Of a stretch of DNA of 64,000 nt, positions 58,024-64,000 are shown in pieces (the first letter of the stretch is position 1; each line of letters starts with the position of its first letter). The position numbers and the translations under genes are program-made. Source of the DNA: Silene conica (taxonomy: Eukaryota; Streptophyta; Magnoliopsida; Caryophyllales; Caryophyllaceae); contig CM055314.2 in the NCBI GenBank assembly GCA_029255685.2, positions 9,008,399-9,072,398 of the forward strand, read 5' to 3'. The notes below the pieces were generated by a model. That model was not told the DNA's origin. It did no database searches and saw nothing but the letters and a program-made list of their open reading frames with translations.

Positions 58024-61000
58024 ATGGTGAGACCCAGAGCTGCTGATAACATTGTGCTGCAAGCAATTCAGCATTTGCTTGAGACTCAGAGACAGCAAGC
58101 GGGGAATGTTCCACCCCCTCCACCGCCGGGTGGCGAGACTAATCGTCCGGGTAGCTTTTCCTGGATTGCCTCTCAGATGTCCCGAAGCCATGTTAGGACC
58201 TATGGAGGCGAGGCTGACCCAGTAGCCCTCACAGAGTGGTTTAGAGAGATGGAAAAGAGCTTCACCTTATACTCTGTCGTTAGGGAGGATAGAGTGCGTT
58301 TAGCCGCTCACTTCCTGACATTGGAGGCTGACCGTTGGTGGGCATTGACTGGACCTACCGCTATTCTTGACCCGATGTTCGATTGGGAGGCTTTCAGAGA
58401 CAGGCTCGAGGCGAGGTTCTATCCCAAGGAGTTGAGATCGCAGAGGTTGAAAGAATTTATGGATTTGAAGCAAGGCAAGATGACCGTTCAGGAGTTTACT
58501 GACAAGTTCAACCAGTTAGCTCACTTTGCATCGAGATTTGTTCGTGATGAGGCTGAGAGGGTGTATTTCTACCGAGGGAAGTTAGGGCCGAGGATTGAGA
58601 GTATGGTTCGTCGTGACTCTACTTCTTTTGTGGAGGTGTATGACGATGCTATTTGGGCCGAGAGTTCTATTCGTGCCATTGATGCTGAGACCCGTGCCGC
58701 TACTTCCAGCTTCACTTCTCACCAGAGATCCGTGTACCAGGGGAAGAGACCATTTGTTCCTTCTACTTCTTCGCCTTCTTCTCAGAAGAAGCGTTTTGAG
58801 AGGTTCTCTGCTCCGGTTGCTAAGACTACATTTCACACCGACACTGCTTCTACTGTTTGCCGCCGTTGTGGTAAACCGCTTCATCCAGGGTTTGATTGTT
58901 TCAAGAATGCCTATAAGTGTTATACTTGTAATGGATTTGGGCATAGATCCTTTGATTGTCCTGAGAAGAATACTGTTCTTGGCAAGGCTGCCACTGCTGC
59001 TGCAGCGACCAGAGGAGGAAAGCCGAAGGGGAAGATCTTTGTGATGACTAGGGCTGAGGCAGAGGCTCATCCTGACATTGTTGCCGGTATCTTTTCTGTT
59101 CTTGGTGCTGAGTGCCTCATTTTATTCGATACTGGAGCTTCTTTGTCATTTATATCGACTCAATTCGCTAACCGTCTAGCTCTTGAGTCTTCATTGGTTG
59201 AGGAGACTTCTATTTCCTTACCTTCTGGAGACGTGTTTTCCTGCTCTTCGTCCCATAGGGATGTTCCTATTGTTATTGGTCAAGCCACATTTCCAGCGAA
59301 CTTGCTGAGATTTCCTCTCGAGGAGTTTGACATTATCCTCGGTATGGATTGGTTATCGCGATACCATGCTCGCTTCGAGTGTCGCGACCAGAAAATATGC
59401 TTGAGGAGTTCTTCAGGAGTTCGTGTTTCCTATAGGGGAACTCGCCCTCAAAAGGGTGTTCGTGCCATCTCTTCGATGAAAGCTTCTCATCTTCTTAGGA
59501 AGGGTTGCCAAGCCTTCCTGTGTGTTGTTACAGCTGCTAAACCATCGCTACCGAAGCTTGAAGATGTAGCCATTGTTCGTGAGTATCCAGATGTTTTCCC
59601 AGATGACTTGCCAGGGATACCGCCAGAGAGAGATGTGGAGTTTACTATCGAGCTTGTTCCAGGTACCGGACCGATTTCTAAAGCTCCTTACCGTATGGCT
59701 CCGCCAGAGTTGAAAGAGTTGAAGCAGCGATTGGAAGAGATGATCGAGAAAGGTTTCATTAGACCTAGTGCTTCTCCGTGGGGTGCTCCCGTTTTGTTCG
59801 TTAAGAAGAAAGATGGTTCCATGAGACTTTGCATTGACTATAGAGAGCTGAACCGAGTGACCGTGAAGAATCGATATCCTTTGCCTAGGATTGATGATTT
59901 GTTTGATCAGTTGAGAGGTGCTTCGAGGTTTTCTAAGATTGATCTTCGATCAGGTTATCATCAGATTCCAGTGAGAGAGGCTGATATTGCGAAGACTGCA
60001 TTTCGTACCAGATATGGACATTTTGAGTTCGTGGTTATGCCATTTGGGTTGACTAATGCACCAGCGATTTTTATGGATCAGATGAACCGTACCTTCAGTG
60101 AATACCTTGACACTTGTGTTGTGGTGTTTATCGATGACATCTTGATATATTCGAAGACCGATGAGGAACATGCGGAGCATCTTCGATTGATTCTAGGGAT
60201 TCTGCGCAGACAGAAGTGGTTCGCAAAGTTTTCGAAGTGTGAATTTTGGCTCTCGAAGGTTGCCTTTTTAGGACATGTGATATCCAGCGAGGGTGTGATG
60301 GTAGATCCCGCGAAGATAGAGGCTGTGGTTGATTGGGAGAGTCCCAAGGATGTTGGAGAGATCCGTAGCTTTTTGGGTTTGGCTGGTTATTATCGTAGAT
60401 TCGTTGAGGATTTCTCTAGATTAGCTCGCCCGATGACTCAGTTGCTGAAGAAGGAAGCCAAATTTGTGTGGACCGACAAGTGTGAGAGTTCTTTCCAGGA
60501 GTTGAAGACCAGATTGACTTCCGCCCCCGTGTTAGCTTTGCCAGAGATCGGAGTGGACTTCGATGTGTATTGTGATGCTTCGATGTTAGGAGTTGGATGC
60601 GTACTGATGCAGAGTGGTAAGGTGATCGCCTATTCGTCTAGACAGTTGAGAGTTCATGAGGTGAACTATCCGACACAAGACTTGGAGTTGGCCGCAGTTG
60701 TTCATGCTTTGAAGATGTGGCGTCATTACCTGATTGGATCTCATTGCCGTATTTTCACAGATCACAAGAGTCTTAAGTACATTTTCACTCAGAAAGACCT
60801 TAACATGAGACAGAGACGTTGGCTAGAGTTGGTGAAGGATTACGACATCGAGTTGTTATATCATGAGGGAAAAGCCAATGTAGTTGCAGATGCGCTTAGT
60901 CGCAAGACTTCTCATTCGATGAGTGCCATGAGAGTATTGCCCGATGAGTTGTGTTCCGAGTTCCGGAAGTTGAGATTAGAGATGGTGGGTAGTGGTTTCG

Positions 61001-62460
61001 ATTGGTTAGCTGCTATGACTGCCGAGCCATCTTTATATTGGGAGATTCGCCAGAGTTTGCCTTCAGATGCCGATTTCAAGAAGTTTGAGGCTAAGATTTC
61101 GAGTGGTGTTGCACCTGAGTTGGTGATTGATGCTGATGGTTTCCTTAGGTTCCGTGGTAGGATGTATGTTCCGGATGTGCCAAATTTGAGGAAGAAGGTT
61201 CTTGATGAAGCTCACTTGTCACCGTACTCCGTTCATCCGGGTAGAGAGAAAATGCATAAGGATTTGGGACTTACATTTTGGTGGCCCGGGATGAAGAGGG
61301 ACATCATGGATTATGTTAGTAGGTGCTTGACTTGCCAACAAGTCAAGATAGAGCATAGGAGACCTGGTGGTTTGCTACAGCCGCTTCCCGTTCCTCAGTG
61401 GAAGTGGGAGTGTATATCTATGGACTTCGTTACAGCATTGCCTAGGACAGTTGGAGGCAAGGATGCGATTTGGGTTGTTGTTGATCGTCTAACTAAGTGT
61501 GCTAGATTCGTGCCGATCAGAGAGACGTGGGATATGGATCGTTTAGCTAGGGCTTATATTGCTGAGATAGTCCGATATCATGGTGTCCCGAAGGAGATAG
61601 TTTCCGATCGTGATCCTCGATTTTGTTCCAGGTTCTGGAAGGCTTTACAGGAGGCTTTGGGTAGCCGTTTGTTGATGAGTACCGCATTTCATGCCGCGAC
61701 CGATGGTCAGTCCGAGAGGACTATACAGACATTAGAGGATTTGCTCCGTGCTTGTGCCCTTGATTTTCAGAGTTCTTGGGAGCAGTGTTTGCCGTTGGTA
61801 GAGTTTTCTTACAACAACAGTTATCATGCTTCCATTGGTATGGCTCCGTACGAGGCTCTTTATGGTAGGAAGTGCCGTAGTCCGATTTGTTGGGATCAGG
61901 CTAGTGATGTTCGTGACCTAGGACCGGATCAGTTAGCTGTTACTATTGATCAGGTTCAGCTTATCAGAGGTAGGATGAAAGCCGCTCAGGACCGGCAGAA
62001 ATCCTATGCTGATGTTCGCCATAGACCCTTAGAGTTTGAGGTGGGTGATCGAGTTTTCTTGAGAGTTTCTCCGATGAAAGGCGTCAAAAGGTTTGGAGTT
62101 AAGGGCAAGTTGAGCCCTAAGTATATTGGACCTTTTGAGATCGTGAAGAGGATTGGTGCTGCTGCTTACCGATTGGACTTGCCTCCTAGTTTGGGCAAGG
62201 TTCATAGCGTTTTTCATGTTTCCCAGCTCCGCAGATACATTAGTGACCCGAGTCATGTTTTGCCTAGAGAGATCGAGAACTTGGAGCCGAGTCTTGCTTT
62301 CGAGGAGCGTCCTGTGAAGATCCTTGACCGTCAGGATAGGAAGCTTAGGAGCAAGGTGGTGCCGCTAGTGAAGATCCTTTGGCGTTGCGGTGATGTTGAG
62401 GAGCAGACTTGGGAGACTGAGGCATCGATGCGTATCGCGCATCCTTCTCTTTTCGATTGA
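58024..62460 (+). CDS. Gag-pol polyprotein of a Tekay-like chromovirus
   Basis: A single 1478-codon frame from MVRPRAADN. Order: gag domain (about residues 50-200), zinc-binding region with CRRCGK (from 279) and [18 protein letters not shown] (299-312), protease active site DTGAS (369), reverse transcriptase with catalytic FIDDILIYS (702-710), RNase H (from about 846, D851), integrase with HHCC zinc region (about 1063-1104) and catalytic D1134, D1195 and E1231, the last two 35 residues apart as is canonical. The C-terminus (about 1420-1478, [14 protein letters not shown] then WETEASMR) is a chromodomain-like tail of the Tekay/Del type, expected to target integration to marked chromatin. No stops or frameshifts are seen. 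Confidence 0.95.
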   Translation: MVRPRAADNIVLQAIQHLLETQRQQAGNVPPPPPPGGETNRPGSFSWIASQMSRSHVRTYGGEADPVALTEWFREMEKSFTLYSVVREDRVRLAAHFLTLEADRWWALTGPTAILDPMFDWEAFRDRLEARFYPKELRSQRLKEFMDLKQGKMTVQEFTDKFNQLAHFASRFVRDEAERVYFYRGKLGPRIESMVRRDSTSFVEVYDDAIWAESSIRAIDAETRAATSSFTSHQRSVYQGKRPFVPSTSSPSSQKKRFERFSAPVAKTTFHTDTASTVCRRCGKPLHPGFDCFKNAYKCYTCNGFGHRSFDCPEKNTVLGKAATAAAATRGGKPKGKIFVMTRAEAEAHPDIVAGIFSVLGAECLILFDTGASLSFISTQFANRLALESSLVEETSISLPSGDVFSCSSSHRDVPIVIGQATFPANLLRFPLEEFDIILGMDWLSRYHARFECRDQKICLRSSSGVRVSYRGTRPQKGVRAISSMKASHLLRKGCQAFLCVVTAAKPSLPKLEDVAIVREYPDVFPDDLPGIPPERDVEFTIELVPGTGPISKAPYRMAPPELKELKQRLEEMIEKGFIRPSASPWGAPVLFVKKKDGSMRLCIDYRELNRVTVKNRYPLPRIDDLFDQLRGASRFSKIDLRSGYHQIPVREADIAKTAFRTRYGHFEFVVMPFGLTNAPAIFMDQMNRTFSEYLDTCVVVFIDDILIYSKTDEEHAEHLRLILGILRRQKWFAKFSKCEFWLSKVAFLGHVISSEGVMVDPAKIEAVVDWESPKDVGEIRSFLGLAGYYRRFVEDFSRLARPMTQLLKKEAKFVWTDKCESSFQELKTRLTSAPVLALPEIGVDFDVYCDASMLGVGCVLMQSGKVIAYSSRQLRVHEVNYPTQDLELAAVVHALKMWRHYLIGSHCRIFTDHKSLKYIFTQKDLNMRQRRWLELVKDYDIELLYHEGKANVVADALSRKTSHSMSAMRVLPDELCSEFRKLRLEMVGSGFDWLAAMTAEPSLYWEIRQSLPSDADFKKFEAKISSGVAPELVIDADGFLRFRGRMYVPDVPNLRKKVLDEAHLSPYSVHPGREKMHKDLGLTFWWPGMKRDIMDYVSRCLTCQQVKIEHRRPGGLLQPLPVPQWKWECISMDFVTALPRTVGGKDAIWVVVDRLTKCARFVPIRETWDMDRLARAYIAEIVRYHGVPKEIVSDRDPRFCSRFWKALQEALGSRLLMSTAFHAATDGQSERTIQTLEDLLRACALDFQSSWEQCLPLVEFSYNNSYHASIGMAPYEALYGRKCRSPICWDQASDVRDLGPDQLAVTIDQVQLIRGRMKAAQDRQKSYADVRHRPLEFEVGDRVFLRVSPMKGVKRFGVKGKLSPKYIGPFEIVKRIGAAAYRLDLPPSLGKVHSVFHVSQLRRYISDPSHVLPREIENLEPSLAFEERPVKILDRQDRKLRSKVVPLVKILWRCGDVEEQTWETEASMRIAHPSLFD

Positions 62461-62506
62461 GGTATAGTATATAGATTTTTATCCGTTCGAGTTTCGAGGA
62501 CGAAAC

Positions 62507-62525
62507 TTTTTGAAGTTGGGGTGAT
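62507..62525 (+). other. Polypurine tract of the Tekay-like element
   Basis: TTTTTGAAGTTGGGGTGAT abuts the 3' LTR at 62526. Confidence 0.8.
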
Positions 62526-64000
62526 TGTAACAGCCCATATTTTCGTTAAATCTAATTTAAGCGTTTTAATTATTTTACGTAATAAAATAATATTTTAATA
62601 ATTTAACTCGGAAATTTTTATGAAATAAATAAGATCCGTCTTAAGAACCTCCAGTTCTTAAGACGAATACAACTTGGCATAGTTTAAATATCCGGCTCAA
62701 GTATTCACTTCCGTAACCGTTTTAAATATCCGTTCCAATTATTTATTCGGAAAGGACGACTCACTTGTCCTCTTATAAGTAATATGTCGACATAATAATT
62801 CCCTTCATCCTCACCATTTCATTTCTTTCACTGTAAACAACATTCTCAAAACCTCCATAAAACCTCTCCTTCTTTTGCAAAGATCTTCATCATCCGTTCA
62901 CCAAATCGCAAAAGTAAGAGCATTTTCGGAATCCTTGTTCGATTTCCTAATCATCCATCACTTTCGTTTTTCATTTTATCGACTTCAATAAAACGGCCTG
63001 TTTTCCTTAATTTCGTTTTAGGAGCTTAAAACCCGTTTTCTATGTTGTAGGCGTGGGCTTGGACGATCCCGACGTGGACTCTTACGTGGTTGAGGAGGAT
63101 CATCTGCCGGAATAAGCTTAAAGGTGACGATAATGAGAAACTCGGCCTTTATGTGTATATTAGCATATTTGATGTGAATCTTGTTTGGTTTCTGATTTTG
63201 TTGTTATATATTGATTCAAGGATTTAGTAACATGTTTAGGATGAGATTGTTGTGAAGAATTCATGCTTAAACTTGTTGTTAAGTGTTCTTAAGCATATTT
63301 TCAGTTTTTATCATTTTGCGACGGATACATGTATAAATCGTTTGAGGATTGTTATGGGACTTGTTTTCTGGTAGATTGATAGTATTGGATGATTTATGTT
63401 AGTGGGTAAACACAATTTGTAGTGCTATCGAAGTTTAGAAGTCGAATTGTGAAGTTTGTGTAAGATTGGAAAAATCACGAATTGGTTACAGGCTCTCTGA
63501 GCCGGTCGACCGACCGGCCGCCGGTCGACCGGCTGGGAGAGCATTTAGGTGTTTTCTCGCGTTTTTGGAAAAATTGGCTTAGGACTGCCAGCCGGCCGAC
63601 CGGCCGCCTGCCGACCGGCTGGTAGTCATTCTTGTCTCGTGTTTTCATTGCGAAGGACCTAAGTAGAAGGGGCCCCAGCCGGTAGACCGGCCGCCTGCCA
63701 GCCGGCTGGGGGTACTTATGGGTTTGGATACGTTGGTTGAAGGCTTTGGGAAAGGTCTTCCCAGCCGGCCGACCGGCTGCCTGCCGACCGGCTGGGAACC
63801 CTTTTCTTGTGTTCTCGGTTTTAAAGAAAAGTGAAGGCTGAGAGGTCACCAGCCGGCCGACCGGCTGCTTGCCGACCGGCTGGGGACCCCTGTAGGCTAT
63901 TTTGAGGATTTTGTAAATTGAGTGTAACTTTCAAACGGTTAATCGGTTTTACTTGAAACTTGTTTTGTGTACCTTTGACATGTATTTGAGGTCCCCGGAG
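62526..64000 (+). repeat. 3' LTR of the Tekay-like element, partial
   Basis: The first 1475 bp of the LTR. It repeats the five hairpins at 63492-63893. Two single-base differences from the 5' LTR were seen, one near 63303 and one near 63869 inside hairpin five. Confidence 0.92.

Larger units (their letters stand above)
54906..64000 (+). mobile_element. Tekay-like chromovirus, truncated by window end
   Basis: A 5' LTR (54906-57857), primer site, one long gag-pol frame, polypurine tract and 1475 bp of the 3' LTR are visible. The visible LTR parts show two differences, so insertion is very recent. All enzymatic domains look intact, and this is the only candidate autonomous retroelement in the window. 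The right target duplication is outside the window; the left flank reads CATAG. Confidence 0.92.

Noticed and set aside
58582..59070. Frames overlapping the Tekay gag on both strands
   Set aside because: They are alternative readings of the zinc-knuckle region of the real gag-pol frame.

Overview
The window is plant nuclear DNA made almost entirely of nested, mostly young transposable elements. I find no host single-copy gene. The elements are plant lineages: Athila-like and Tekay-like Ty3/gypsy retrotransposons, Ty1/copia elements primed by initiator tRNA-Met, a TRIM, CACTA transposons, a tRNA-derived SINE and a 5S rDNA fragment. A flowering plant, probably a eudicot, is likely. I cannot name the species from sequence alone.

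Layout. 214-766 is a complete minus-strand TRIM (target duplication AGGGA). 1078-3150 (minus) is a broken four-exon gene of the putative plant gypsy-type transposon-domain family. 4050-12300 is a complete Athila-like element with nearly identical 1567-bp LTRs, target duplication ACAGT and an open gag-protease frame but no reverse transcriptase or integrase. An older Athila-like element begins at 12738; its 5' LTR is split by a 32-kb insertion (13929-46047, duplication GTAAT) and resumes at 46053, followed by primer-binding site and decayed gag to about 48365. The 32-kb insertion is an outer element whose gag was invaded by a composite of related elements (16049-36470). The composite carries a gag-only copia element (27607-35964, TGACC), and the outer element also holds a deleted copia (38281-39350, ATAGG) and a CACTA element (41311-43764) carrying a 5S fragment and a SINE. 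From 48366 to 52142 lies an inverted Athila-like fragment split by a second CACTA (50293-52059, GAA). A copia LTR and leader (52371-54905) follow, interrupted by a nearly intact Tekay-like chromovirus (54906 to beyond the window end) with an open 1478-codon gag-pol frame.

The most interesting pattern is not a gene. The Athila-like elements carry many 33-bp modules, two 12-bp near-palindromes (GGTCGACCGACC and variants) separated by 9 bp of variable sequence. They occur upstream of the LTR TATA box at a near-constant distance, further down the LTR, in frame inside gag (as Gly-Arg-Pro-Thr pairs) and in the 3' untranslated region. The older element has a different palindrome (CTCGATCGAG) at the corresponding LTR and gag positions. 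The Tekay-like LTR has a third kind: five hairpins whose outer stems differ between units but pair within units. These look like family-specific, swappable sequence tags. Their function is unknown.

The Athila-like gag-protease elements also keep conserved 3' UTR hairpins and a second polypurine-tract-like sequence with its own upstream hairpin. They would need pol proteins supplied by another element; none of that lineage is seen here.
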